In this document: piece after piece, positions 31,426 through 37,947 of the stretch | Numbering within the stretch: the first letter of the stretch is position 1 | Layout: every line of letters begins with the position of its first letter | Source of the DNA: a virus | IMG/VR virus record: IMGVR_UViG_3300022204_000009 | Location: 1-39,641 of that record | Strand: one strand, 5' to 3' | DNA: 39,641 bases | Notes under the pieces: model-generated | Seen by the model: the letters and a program-made list of their open reading frames with translations, nothing else | What the model was told of the DNA's origin: nothing | Databases searched by the model: none | Position numbers and translations under genes: made by a program

Positions 31426-32964
31426 TTAGTTGTTGTCGCCGCGATACATCGCTGCCAGGTCTTCGGGTACACCGTAGATGCCAGCTTTTTCGAGTAGCTT
31501 GTTCTGGATTTCTTCAACGGGTAAATTGCGGATCTCGTTTACCCATCCGATGGCACCGAATGAGTCGATGATGGCTGAAGGCGTGGTAGTGACCAGTTCT
31601 TCTTTGTTTTTGAGTTTTAAATAATCTCTGTCGATGGTGTAGAAACCTTCGAGCTGGATATTGCAGTGGTGGGCTAGTCTTCGCAGGTTGTCGCGATCCA
31701 TGCATCTGACGATCTCATAGCAGGCCATGACTTCTAGCTGCGCCGGGTCGATGGCTTGCTTGAGCGTAATATCGATACCCTTGTCTTCGATGTCGTTATC
31801 AAGGTTTAGGTATACGTCTTCGAGCAAGCAATCATAATGACCTGGCGCACCACTGGCCATCCACAAGACAACCTGGCTGCGGGTTGTCTGGCTCAATAAC
31901 AAGCAGGCGTTTATTTGAGGGCGAAGCCATTCATCGAGGTATTCTTGCGTGTTTTCGATTAAGGCCAGTTCTTTTTGGTCAACGGGAGCGCGAAGTACTT
32001 TGTTGGTTTTTTTTAATTCATCAACAGAGACGCCTAACTGTTTTGCTTCGGCAGCAAGCTCCTTTTCTTTTTGTTTTTTGCTGGCAGCGGCCTCGCGTTT
32101 TTTAGCTGCAGCTATTTTTTTCTCTGCGGCTTCCTGTTTTTCGTCGTAACACTCTTCATTGAGGCAGTAGATGCGCTCATAGAAATCATTAATTTTGATA
32201 TGTTTACAGGTTTTGCAGCCCTTGCATTCTGCTCTATCGAAGGCCGTGCGCACGGGCGCGACCTGTCCTTCTTTGGGCTTACCTGGACCGATAACCAGGT
32301 GGTGCTCGTGAAAAGCATTCTCAATTTCTTCGTCCAGCTCACTGATTGAAATTATTTTTTTCTGTTTCTCAAGAAACGCCTGCATGTGCGCCATGACTTT
32401 GTCGCTGGCGAGGGCAGGCAATAAATATTTGCCATGCGCAGCGGTGAGCTTGCCTTGCTGGATCATTAGTTGCGTCCATTCTGGAAGCTGTAACAGGCGA
32501 CGGATGTTGCTGATGTAGCTGCGGTCGAAGGGTTTGAAGCCACACTTGACCAGTTCTGCAGGTAGCTTGGTGGCTTGGACGCCGTGATTGGTGATCATGG
32601 TTTCAAAGAAGATGGCCATTTCAATGGCGTTCAGGTCGCGGCGCTGGAAGTTCTCGCTGACCTGATCGAGCAGGCGCGCCTTTGGGTCAGGGGCGTTGCG
32701 GTACAGGCATGGCACTTCTTTAAGGCCTGCCAGCTGGGCCGCGCGCCAGCGGCGTTCACCGGCCAATATGAACCATTGCTCTTTGCCGTCGGTCTCTTCT
32801 ATAAAGTAGAGAATCGGCTCCATGATGCCGCGCACCTTGATGTCGTCAGCCAGTTCCTGCAAGGCTTCAGGGTCAAAGTATTTGCGGGGCTGGGCTGGAT
32901 CTGGGTTCAGGTCCTTTGGTTTGATGTATTCGATTGCTTCTATTTCTGGTGCTGCTTGTGTCAT
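31426..32964 (-). CDS. ParB-like DNA-binding protein with Cys cluster
   Basis: A 512-residue ParB/Spo0J-type protein from ATG 32964; an upstream start would lie before the likely transcription start. Features: N-terminal ParB box (LNPDPAQPRKYFD, 19-31), GERRWRA (69-75), ENFQRRDLNAIEMA (105-117), an HTH region about 135-180, then Cys247, 250, 253, 267 and 272 in a zinc-type cluster, a lysine/alanine coiled stretch (277-310) and an unknown C-terminal 190 residues. It is the first gene of the repressor-controlled leftward operon. No ParA is present, so partition is doubtful; a regulator or nuclease-like ParB role is possible. Confidence 0.85.
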   Translation of the reverse strand: MTQAAPEIEAIEYIKPKDLNPDPAQPRKYFDPEALQELADDIKVRGIMEPILYFIEETDGKEQWFILAGERRWRAAQLAGLKEVPCLYRNAPDPKARLLDQVSENFQRRDLNAIEMAIFFETMITNHGVQATKLPAELVKCGFKPFDRSYISNIRRLLQLPEWTQLMIQQGKLTAAHGKYLLPALASDKVMAHMQAFLEKQKKIISISELDEEIENAFHEHHLVIGPGKPKEGQVAPVRTAFDRAECKGCKTCKHIKINDFYERIYCLNEECYDEKQEAAEKKIAAAKKREAAASKKQKEKELAAEAKQLGVSVDELKKTNKVLRAPVDQKELALIENTQEYLDEWLRPQINACLLLSQTTRSQVVLWMASGAPGHYDCLLEDVYLNLDNDIEDKGIDITLKQAIDPAQLEVMACYEIVRCMDRDNLRRLAHHCNIQLEGFYTIDRDYLKLKNKEELVTTTPSAIIDSFGAIGWVNEIRNLPVEEIQNKLLEKAGIYGVPEDLAAMYRGDNN

Positions 32965-32993
32965 TTTGGTGTTCTCCCGTGTTGTTTTGTGAG

Positions 32994-33022
32994 AGAGTAC
33001 AACCAAGAGTTGTATTAGTCAA
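32994..33022 (-). promoter_or_regulatory. Leftward early promoter
   Basis: On the - strand: -35 TTGACT (33022-33017), a 17-base spacer and -10 TACTCT (32999-32994). Transcription would start near 32987, giving a 23-base leader to the ParB-like ATG. Two operators cover the promoter. Confidence 0.6.
32998..33014. promoter_or_regulatory. Operator OL1 (repressor/Cro type)
   Basis: A 17-base palindrome with arms TACAAC and GTTGTA and 5-base spacer CAAGA. It lies between -35 and -10 of the leftward promoter. The arms match the operators at 35714 and 35738. Confidence 0.8.
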
Positions 33023-33037
33023 CAAGTTTAAGTTGTA
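33021..33037. promoter_or_regulatory. Operator OL2
   Basis: Imperfect copy: AACAAG, spacer TTTAA, GTTGTA. It overlaps the -35 of the leftward promoter. Centre-to-centre distance to OL1 is 23 bases, about two helical turns. Confidence 0.65.
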
Positions 33038-33117
33038 TTTTTTTTGGTGTTTCCTGGGAAACAAGGGATAAGGAGAACCTTAAATATTACCGTTCGTCGG
33101 GAAGTGTATTTATTGGC

Positions 33118-33145
33118 TTGCAATCCACTCAATGAGTGGTAATAT
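33118..33145 (+). promoter_or_regulatory. Promoter with palindromic operator in the spacer
   Basis: TTGCAA (33118-33123), 16-base spacer and TAATAT (33140-33145). The spacer contains a perfect palindrome, arms CCACTC and GAGTGG around AAT (33125-33139). It differs from the OL/OR operators, so another regulator probably binds it. It would drive the genes from 33198. Confidence 0.55.
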
Positions 33146-33197
33146 ATAACCGTAGTCAACGAACAGGGTCAAAGGCCCGCCTAACAGGAGAAACGAC

Positions 33198-33551
33198 ATG
33201 AACAACACTATCGACATTAATACTACAGCTGGTCAGGTTGCTGGCCGTATGATTCTGGCTAACGACGGTCTTTACCAGTTGATGCAGTCTGCATTCGGTG
33301 GCGAGGAAGATTGCGAGGGCACTATCTATCGTGTGAGAGAGCCAGCAAAACCACTTAAAGGTCGCGGGAATAGCCGTCACGAATTTGAGATGAATCAGCC
33401 GGGGGCAAAGAAGTTCTATGAAGAGCTGCCGGTTGCGCATCGCGACCAGATCAGCACCCGTCACAACAGCAACCACAATCGTTATTCATGGGAGTACGTC
33501 ATTTCCGATGAGGCGAAGTTAATCTGGGAACTTTATCATGACGCATTTTGA
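33198..33551 (+). CDS. Hypothetical early protein
   Basis: A 117-residue protein behind AGGAG. It starts with IDINTTAGQVAGRMILANDGLYQLMQSAF and has basic, polar middle sequence (RNHNSNHN-like, SRHEFEMNQPGAKKFYEEL). Not recognised. Its stop overlaps the start of the HTH protein gene by 14 bases, so the two are coupled. Confidence 0.65.
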   Translation: MNNTIDINTTAGQVAGRMILANDGLYQLMQSAFGGEEDCEGTIYRVREPAKPLKGRGNSRHEFEMNQPGAKKFYEELPVAHRDQISTRHNSNHNRYSWEYVISDEAKLIWELYHDAF

Positions 33552-33996
33552 GTTGAAGCAACTGCGCCGAGCCATCGGCGCAAGCATTTCCCGCATGGCC
33601 GAGCTGCTCGGTCTTGCGGGTGATAACGCGGCGGATGCGTTGCGCAAAATGGAAAACGGTGGCAAGCCGATATCTGGCCCGATTCATCGGCTGGCTAAAT
33701 ACATGCAGGAAGGCGTGGCCGATGGGCGTATGTCGGCAGCGTTGCCGGAGTTCCTGATCTGTGACGACATGGGTGGTGATTTGAATATTGAGTGGGTGTT
33801 TCACACCCGCTACCCGCGCTTCCTGGCGGCAGTGACTGATTCGCCGGTTGATGGCACGGTGAGTGCATCGCTGGATAATCTTGAATGGCTATCGGTGGCA
33901 ATGTGGATAGACGAGCCGGTGGACGATGCTGAGTCGGTGGTTGTGCAGGCGGCCGCAGCCTTTGCGGATTATACGACCGAGGCGATGGATGGCTGA
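33538..33996 (+). CDS. HTH regulator
   Basis: A 152-residue protein. The N-terminus is an Xre-like HTH: LKQLRRAIGASISRMAELLGLAGDNAADALRKMENGGKPISGPIHRLAKYM (about 6-56). The rest is an alpha/beta domain (FLICDDMGGDLNIEWVFHTRYPRFLAAVTD). Proteins with this HTH pattern occur often in phage immunity/accessory regions. It may bind the palindrome at 33125. It overlaps the next HTH gene by eight bases. Confidence 0.8.
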   Translation: MTHFELKQLRRAIGASISRMAELLGLAGDNAADALRKMENGGKPISGPIHRLAKYMQEGVADGRMSAALPEFLICDDMGGDLNIEWVFHTRYPRFLAAVTDSPVDGTVSASLDNLEWLSVAMWIDEPVDDAESVVVQAAAAFADYTTEAMDG

Positions 33997-34225
33997 CGCA
34001 GCGCAAACTGATCACCGTGCCTGGCTCATTCAGTGGAAGCGTGACAACAATAAAACCAATGCTGAAATCGCGGCACTGTTAAGCGAACGAACCGGTGACC
34101 GGATCAGTCAGCGCTCGGTTGAGAACTGGCTGGGTGATCCGGCTAAGGCTTCGTCGCGGCGCTGCCCTGGTTGGGTGGTGTTTGTTTTGCGCCGCCATTG
34201 TCAACCGCCGCAAGGAACCCCTTAA
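33989..34225 (+). CDS. Small HTH protein
   Basis: A 78-residue protein from ATG 33989, in a frame overlapping the previous stop, with CGAGG upstream. The sequence AWLIQWKRDNNKTNAEIAALLSERTGDRISQRSVENWLGD looks like a helix-turn-helix followed by a short wing. It overlaps a possible small - strand gene at its 3' end. Probably a DNA-binding accessory regulator. Confidence 0.65.
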   Translation: MADAAQTDHRAWLIQWKRDNNKTNAEIAALLSERTGDRISQRSVENWLGDPAKASSRRCPGWVVFVLRRHCQPPQGTP

Positions 34226-34286
34226 TATAAGCACCTGGCAGGGTGAACACCTCTTCACCGGCTTTGCCGATTAGTTTGAATTTCAT
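34143..34286 (-). CDS. Possible small protein antisense to HTH gene end
   Basis: A 47-residue frame: MKFKLIGKAGEEVFTLPGAY then IKGFLAAVDNGG and a Pro/Gln/Ala tail. Its N-terminus looks like a real beta-helix unit rather than a random frame. It lies downstream of the lipoprotein gene on the same strand but has only a weak ribosome site (AAAGA), and it overlaps the end of the + strand gene. Confidence 0.4.
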   Translation of the reverse strand: MKFKLIGKAGEEVFTLPGAYIKGFLAAVDNGGAKQTPPNQGSAATKP

Positions 34287-34298
34287 GTCTTTTTAGCG

Positions 34299-34598
34299 TT
34301 AATTGCATTTATAGGCATTGCCAGAAACATAAGGCGAGCTGCCACCGATGCTGTTTGTGATAACTATGTGTGTCGCGCCTAGTTCTGCCGCTTTCTCTAT
34401 CGCTTCGTTTCTGGCGTTTTGAATGCCTTGCGAAATCATTAGCCCGCTAACAGTCGATGAGCCTTCGACTGTATTTAGTAGCTGGCATTCTTTGACCATG
34501 TTGGTATCGGCCAGCTGGACTGATAACGCTTTGTCGCTAAGCGTGGTTGCACAGCCTGTTAGTAATGAGATCGTTATTATGATTGCTGATTGTTTCAC
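34299..34598 (-). CDS. Lipoprotein, DUF4156-like
   Basis: A 99-residue protein starting GTG 34598 behind AGGAGA. It has a lipoprotein signal ending LLTGC (Cys16). The mature part has VKECQLLNTVEGSS, NARNEAIEKAAELGATHIVITNSIGG, a DUF4156-type pattern. It is on the same strand as, and downstream of, the repressor and BRCT genes, so it may be made in lysogens and change the cell envelope. Confidence 0.8.
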   Translation of the reverse strand: MKQSAIIITISLLTGCATTLSDKALSVQLADTNMVKECQLLNTVEGSSTVSGLMISQGIQNARNEAIEKAAELGATHIVITNSIGGSSPYVSGNAYKCN

Positions 34599-34607
34599 TT
34601 TGTTCTC

Positions 34608-35231
34608 CTATAGTGATTTTACCCAGTGCTGTTCAGATATGATGTTAATCAACGAGCCCTTGTTGTTTAGCTCGACGGCCTTTTCTATTTTGCGACCAAA
34701 GGTTGAGTGTATCCAGTCGCGACTGCCGACTTCGCCGATGATCAGGTAATCTGTTTTTTTCGTTGGTTTCGTTGTAGCGGAACCGAGCCGCTCTTCGATA
34801 ATGCCGGTCACCTGGTCGCGGGTTCCGGTGATGAATTTGCCGGTGGCGCAAAAGATGCGGCCATCGTATTCGATTGGCGGTGGCGGCTGGGTCAATGGCA
34901 GCTCGGTGCTGGTGCTGGGTTCGTTGTAGAGGTGGGCGGCGGGGCCGGTTGTTTCTATGAGTAGATCCAGCAGTTCGGCCTGTTCGTTGTTATCCAGCTT
35001 GCCATCGCTGAGCATACGCTCGATTCGGCAGTACAGGATGTTGGCCGGCCACTGGTCGGCGGCGTGACGGTTGGTTTCCATCCATTTCAGCATCATCTCG
35101 GCTTCAGCCTGTACCACGGCGCCGTCGAATAGTACGCCTTTGCAGATGCCGATGAGCTCATCGATGTTTCGGTCGATAAGACGCGATCTGGATAACAGTA
35201 GATTGAGTGGTTGTCCGTTTTGGTCGAGCAT
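34608..35231 (-). CDS. BRCT-domain protein
   Basis: A 207-residue protein. The C-terminal half (about 122-207) is a BRCT domain like those of NAD-dependent DNA ligases: GRIFCATGKFITGTRDQVTGIIEERLG, KTDYLIIGEVGSRDW, GRKIEKAVELNNKGSLINIISEQHW. The N-terminal half is helical (IDELIGICKGVLFDGAVVQAEAEMMLKWMETNRH), with no nuclease or ligase motif. A perfect AGGAGG precedes ATG 35231. It follows the repressor and may be expressed during lysogeny. Confidence 0.85.
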   Translation of the reverse strand: MLDQNGQPLNLLLSRSRLIDRNIDELIGICKGVLFDGAVVQAEAEMMLKWMETNRHAADQWPANILYCRIERMLSDGKLDNNEQAELLDLLIETTGPAAHLYNEPSTSTELPLTQPPPPIEYDGRIFCATGKFITGTRDQVTGIIEERLGSATTKPTKKTDYLIIGEVGSRDWIHSTFGRKIEKAVELNNKGSLINIISEQHWVKSL

Positions 35232-35263
35232 GTTGCCTCCTTTCTGCCGGGAAGTGGATCAGG

Positions 35264-35698
35264 TTATTCGTGGTTGCCGGTGTCTTTGTCCAGCTTTGGA
35301 TTAAGCGCTGCAATAATGCCGCTCAGGCGCGCACGATCAGCAGGGTCGAGTTCGTGTATTTGGTTTAATAGTTCGACATCTTCCTTGCTGTACGGCGCGC
35401 TGGCTTCCTTGACTCCTTGTGTTTGTTGACCTGCTGTTTCGTCACCTAGCAGGTATTCGGCGGTGCTGTTGAGTCCTTTAGCTATGGCGCTGATCCGTTT
35501 TGTGTACGGCATCGAGTCGCCGTTCAGCCATTTCCTGCACGCTTCATAAGATATTTTAATGTTGAGGTTGCCTTTGATGAAGTCGTGAAACCACCGGGCC
35601 CTTCCAGCGTTCTTCTTGGGCGCGCCCGCTATATCAAGCAGCTTGTTCAGCCTGGTGGCAAATCTCTCAGCTTCAGTATGTTCAACCATAGGTTGCAT
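35264..35698 (-). CDS. Phage repressor (HTH, no peptidase domain)
   Basis: A 144-residue protein from ATG 35698 (MQPMVEH; ATG 35689 also possible). The N-terminal two-thirds is an HTH DNA-binding region: AERFATRLNKLLDIAGAP, ISYEACRKWLNGDSMPYTKRISAIAKGLNSTAEYLLG. The C-terminal part (EDVELLNQIHELDPADRARLSGIIAALN) looks like a helical pair. There is no S24/LexA peptidase domain and thus no RecA-dependent cleavage. It is divergent from the Cro-like gene and should bind the TACAAC-N5-GTTGTA operators. Confidence 0.85.
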   Translation of the reverse strand: MQPMVEHTEAERFATRLNKLLDIAGAPKKNAGRARWFHDFIKGNLNIKISYEACRKWLNGDSMPYTKRISAIAKGLNSTAEYLLGDETAGQQTQGVKEASAPYSKEDVELLNQIHELDPADRARLSGIIAALNPKLDKDTGNHE

Positions 35699-35713
35699 GT
35701 TACTGATAATTAA

Positions 35714-35730
35714 TACAACAATCAGTTGTT
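35714..35730. promoter_or_regulatory. Operator OR1
   Basis: TACAAC, spacer AATCA, GTTGTT; one mismatch from the perfect palindrome. It overlaps the start of the rightward -35 (35729-35734) and the -10 region of the repressor promoter. Confidence 0.78.
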
Positions 35731-35758
35731 GACAGTAAACAACTCTTAGTTGTATATT
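35729..35758 (+). promoter_or_regulatory. Rightward early promoter for Cro-like gene
   Basis: TTGACA (35729-35734), an 18-base spacer and TATATT (35753-35758). The start would be about 35765, immediately before ATG 35766, so the message is essentially leaderless; no Shine-Dalgarno is present. Confidence 0.7.
35738..35754. promoter_or_regulatory. Operator OR2
   Basis: AACAAC, spacer TCTTA, GTTGTA; one mismatch from the consensus. It lies between -35 and -10 of the rightward promoter, 24 bases from OR1 centre to centre. Confidence 0.78.
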
Positions 35759-35765
35759 TGCAGCC

Positions 35766-36023
35766 ATGAAGAACGCAGCGATGATAAAAGCAATAAAAAT
35801 TGTTGGTGGTCAGGCCGCGCTGGCTGGCGCGGTAAGCAAAATAATGGGGATTGATCCACCGCTCACTCAGCAAGCCGTTTCCAGGTGGCTGGATAAAGGT
35901 TGCCCTTATAACAGGGTGCTGGCTGTTGAGCGCGCTACCGTTGAGGCTGGCAGCGATGAGTTTGTGTCTCGTCATGAGCTTGATCCTGATCTTTACCCGC
36001 AGGATGAAGAGGCTGCGGCATGA
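35766..36023 (+). CDS. Cro-like/YdaS-type regulator
   Basis: An 85-residue YdaS/Cro-type HTH protein: MIKAIKIVGGQAALAGAVSKIMGIDPPLTQQAVSRWLDKGCPYNRVLAVERATVEAGS, then an acidic tail ending EDEEAAA-like residues (PQDEEAAA). It is divergent from the repressor gene, shares its operators and is probably leaderless. It should favour lytic growth by blocking repressor transcription. Confidence 0.88.
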   Translation: MKNAAMIKAIKIVGGQAALAGAVSKIMGIDPPLTQQAVSRWLDKGCPYNRVLAVERATVEAGSDEFVSRHELDPDLYPQDEEAAA

Positions 36024-36208
36024 GTCTGGCCATCGATCGCCTTAGTGCGAATCTTGCGAGCTGGGCGCGGTCACCAGCTGTTCGGCAAATTGTTCGACAA
36101 CGTCGCAGGCGCCGTGTATTTCTGGCGGCAGGTGTTGCTGCATTTTTGTTTTTGCTTGCTGCAGGTCTATGGCTAGCGCCTGCGCCAGCGTTGGGTTGGT
36201 GTCCCTGA
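36020..36208 (+). CDS. Possible small membrane protein after cro
   Basis: A 62-residue frame that starts at an ATG overlapping the Cro-like stop (ATGA), with AAGAGG upstream at 36006-36011. It has a basic stretch (RQIVRQRRRRRVF) and one membrane helix (about 33-52). It overlaps on the opposite strand a frame of 107 codons that also looks coding, so only one may be real. Confidence 0.35.
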   Translation: MSLAIDRLSANLASWARSPAVRQIVRQRRRRRVFLAAGVAAFLFLLAAGLWLAPAPALGWCP

Positions 36209-36365
36209 TGTTGTTGCATAAGCAAGCAACAAAGGTATCTAGCGCGATGAGTGTTTCTAAGGTTTTTTTGTGGTCGAGCATGTTTCTTGCGGCTTCGGCT
36301 ACGTTGGTCATGGAGCGATTCCTATTTTTAGTTTTATCTATGTTTGGCGCATGTAAGTCTAGCAT
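36042..36365 (-). CDS. Possible antisense-strand helical protein
   Basis: A frame of 107 codons (start 36365, with GGAG nine bases upstream; a second ATG at 36311 has AGGA). It reads MTNVAEAARNMLDHKKTLETLIALDTFVACLCNNIRD, then PTLAQALAIDLQQAKTKMQQHL, an all-helical protein with coding-like composition. It runs against the early rightward genes and overlaps the possible small membrane protein. No promoter was found for it. Confidence 0.5.
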   Translation of the reverse strand: MLDLHAPNIDKTKNRNRSMTNVAEAARNMLDHKKTLETLIALDTFVACLCNNIRDTNPTLAQALAIDLQQAKTKMQQHLPPEIHGACDVVEQFAEQLVTAPSSQDSH

Positions 36366-36425
36366 TAGGTTTCGCTCCTGTTTGAATTCATCGGATGACC
36401 TTCCGGTGATTGGTGAGAAAAGGGT

Positions 36426-36460
36426 GCCTCGTACAGGTAATGCTGGCGGGGCTTTTTTTC
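36426..36460 (+). terminator. Possible terminator between cro and cII-like genes
   Basis: GCCTCG (36426-36431) pairs with CGGGGC (36447-36452) across a 15-base loop and is followed by a T-run. A 7-pair hairpin, CATCGGA/TCCGGTG, lies upstream near 36390. This resembles the lambda tR1 position. Confidence 0.5.
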
Positions 36461-36534
36461 GTTTACGGTTTTCATAGGTTTATTAAAGCAGCCCGGTAGA
36501 AAGGTTGCGAGGTTAAAAAAGGGGAATTAACTCG

Positions 36535-36993
36535 ATGAGTAATAAAAAAGAACAAAGCGTTGATTGTGATGATGTGCATTTTGCGATGCATAGCGCGGTT
36601 AAGAATAATCAATCGGTTAAGTTTTCTGACCTGGCCACGGAGACGGGCCAGAACAAGCAGACGTTTATCAATCGGCTGAATTATAAGGATACAGAGCATC
36701 CGCCCACTGTTGAAGATTTGGAACTGGTTGTGCGTCGCACGGGTGACACTACGCCAATCGAGATTCTTTGCAGTATGTTTGGTGGTCGGTTTACCAGTGC
36801 CAGCAAGGATGTGTCTGAGTCAGTCATGTCGGCGGTGCTGCATGCGGCCAGTGAGCAGGGTGATGTATATGCTGCCATCGAGAAAGCAAAGCCGGGTGGA
36901 TATAGCAGAAAAGAAAAAGTCGAAATCAATCGGCAGATTAGTGAGGCCGTTGCGGCGCTTAATAAATTAAAAAACACAGTGAACCAGGAATAG
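36535..36993 (+). CDS. CII-like regulator
   Basis: A 152-residue protein with a P2/CP76-type CII pattern: DVHFAMHSAVKNNQSVKFSDLATETGQNKQTFINRLNYKDTEHPPTVEDLELVVRRTGDTTPIEILCSMFGG. The N-terminal half is an HTH; the C-terminal half is helical and probably drives oligomers (VSESVMSAVLHAASEQGDVYAAIEKAKPGG). It follows the Cro-like gene in the rightward operon, so it may help the lysis-lysogeny choice or control replication genes. Confidence 0.85.
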   Translation: MSNKKEQSVDCDDVHFAMHSAVKNNQSVKFSDLATETGQNKQTFINRLNYKDTEHPPTVEDLELVVRRTGDTTPIEILCSMFGGRFTSASKDVSESVMSAVLHAASEQGDVYAAIEKAKPGGYSRKEKVEINRQISEAVAALNKLKNTVNQE

Positions 36994-36997
36994 GGCA

Positions 36998-37186
36998 ATG
37001 CCTGATCTGTATCGCAACCCACCGCTGGAATATGCAATGCGCGCAGAGATTCGTGTTAAAGGCTGCAGCTGCTGTTCGCGAAGTGTTGAGGTGTTGAAGG
37101 GCGCGTTTAGTTGTCCTGTGGATAAAAAGTTTCCAGCCTGCCAGCGTGACGTAAAGGGTTTTCAATATGACGAAGGGGATGCGTGA
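36998..37186 (+). CDS. Small zinc-type protein
   Basis: A 62-residue protein. CSCCSRSVEVLKGAFSCPVDKKFPAC contains CxxC and C...C spacings like a small zinc finger. It begins four bases after the CII-like stop and ends overlapping the next start (GTGATG). Unknown function; conserved position in early phage operons. Confidence 0.65.
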   Translation: MPDLYRNPPLEYAMRAEIRVKGCSCCSRSVEVLKGAFSCPVDKKFPACQRDVKGFQYDEGDA

Positions 37187-37536
37187 TGCCAGCGATGAAT
37201 ATTAGAGATGAGGCAGCGGACAGTGTTGAGCGTGCTGAAATTTTTGCAGCGATTTGTGGCGGTGATTGTTACCGGGTGAATGATGTTCTGTATTTGTATA
37301 AGGGTGTGTTCACAAAGAGCGCCAGGCGAATCAGGAACACGCATTGTGATGAGGTGAAGAGTATCCACATCAACGGTAGCAATAAAGCGGTGATTTTAGA
37401 TAACCGTTTGTTGACGGTTGATGAAAAAGAAAAGCTGGCACTGGATACAGGATTTAAAAACTTCGAGGCGTTGTTGAGTTTTTTTAAAGATAAAAAACGT
37501 CTGCCGCTGGATGGGCAGTTGGTGAGGTGGTTGTGA
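37186..37536 (+). CDS. Hypothetical early protein
   Basis: A 116-residue protein from ATG 37186 (GTG 37183 also possible). Features: DEAADSVERAEIFAAICGGDCYRVNDVLYLYKGVFTKSARRIRN, then LLTVDEKEKLALDTGFKNFEALLSFFKDKKRLPLDGQLVRWL. The C-terminal F..FF....LP..GQL..W pattern occurs in several phage early proteins, function unknown. Its stop overlaps the next start (GTGA). Confidence 0.7.
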   Translation: MPAMNIRDEAADSVERAEIFAAICGGDCYRVNDVLYLYKGVFTKSARRIRNTHCDEVKSIHINGSNKAVILDNRLLTVDEKEKLALDTGFKNFEALLSFFKDKKRLPLDGQLVRWL

Positions 37537-37715
37537 AAGCGAAACTATTAATGGTAACCGCGTTAAGTATAGCGGCCAGTGCTGGTGTTTCGTTGCATGT
37601 GCCTGGCTCAAGAAAAATAAAGAAGGCGACGGATGCTGATCGTGATCGGTTGGTGTTGGCTGGTCAAAAGCGCCAAAGAAAAAAAGAGCGTCAGCTTAAG
37701 TTGGCGGGGCGGTGA
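37533..37715 (+). CDS. Small basic protein
   Basis: A 60-residue protein from GTG 37533, overlapping the previous stop. It has a hydrophobic first 20 residues (LLMVTALSIAASAGVSLHVP) and a strongly basic C-terminal half (GQKRQRKKERQLKLAGR). The hydrophobic part could be a membrane anchor. A 15-codon frame follows at 37717-37764 and is too short to judge. Confidence 0.6.
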   Translation: MKAKLLMVTALSIAASAGVSLHVPGSRKIKKATDADRDRLVLAGQKRQRKKERQLKLAGR

Positions 37716-37764
37716 CATGGTTAGTGATTTTAGTGATCATGTTTTAAAGGTAGTGGGTGAGTAG

Positions 37765-37863
37765 GTGTTTTTCTTCTACATAATATTAACCGCCATCGCC
37801 ATAGCCGGTGCAATGCTTTGCGTTGAATTTTATTATGCGCTGTTTAAGTTTGATGAAGAATAA
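37765..37863 (+). CDS. Very small membrane protein
   Basis: A 32-residue frame starting GTG 37765: FFFYIILTAIAIAGAMLCVEF then YYALFKFDEE. One membrane helix covers most of it. Its TAA stop forms part of the first attC-like hairpin, as is common for genes in integron cassettes, so it may have entered with that block; no cassette boundary was found upstream. Confidence 0.45.
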   Translation: MFFFYIILTAIAIAGAMLCVEFYYALFKFDEE

Positions 37864-37926
37864 CGTTCGAGCTGTGGGGTGAGGCGCGTTTTTTGCGCCG
37901 AGTCCCACATGAGCGAATTGTTAGGT
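37861..37926 (+). other. attC-like hairpin A (left cassette boundary)
   Basis: Nested arms: TAAC (37861-37864) with GTTA (37920-37923); TTCG with CGAA; TGTGGG with CCCACA; GGCGC with GCGCC around loop GTTTTTT. The right end GTTAGGT (37920-37926) fits the integron core GTTRRRY. The bulges between arms fit extrahelical bases. The left core is only TAAC, weaker than the full RYYYAAC. Confidence 0.68.
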
Positions 37927-37947
37927 TTTTTTGATGAGAGGTGAAAT

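Noticed and set aside
32965-33006. Extended N-terminus of the ParB-like protein
   Set aside because: It would begin upstream of the likely transcription start and within operator OL1.
37861-37926. Plain intrinsic terminator at the first attC-like hairpin
   Set aside because: The T-run is in the loop, not after the stem, and the nested bulged arms with GTTAGGT at the end fit attC better.
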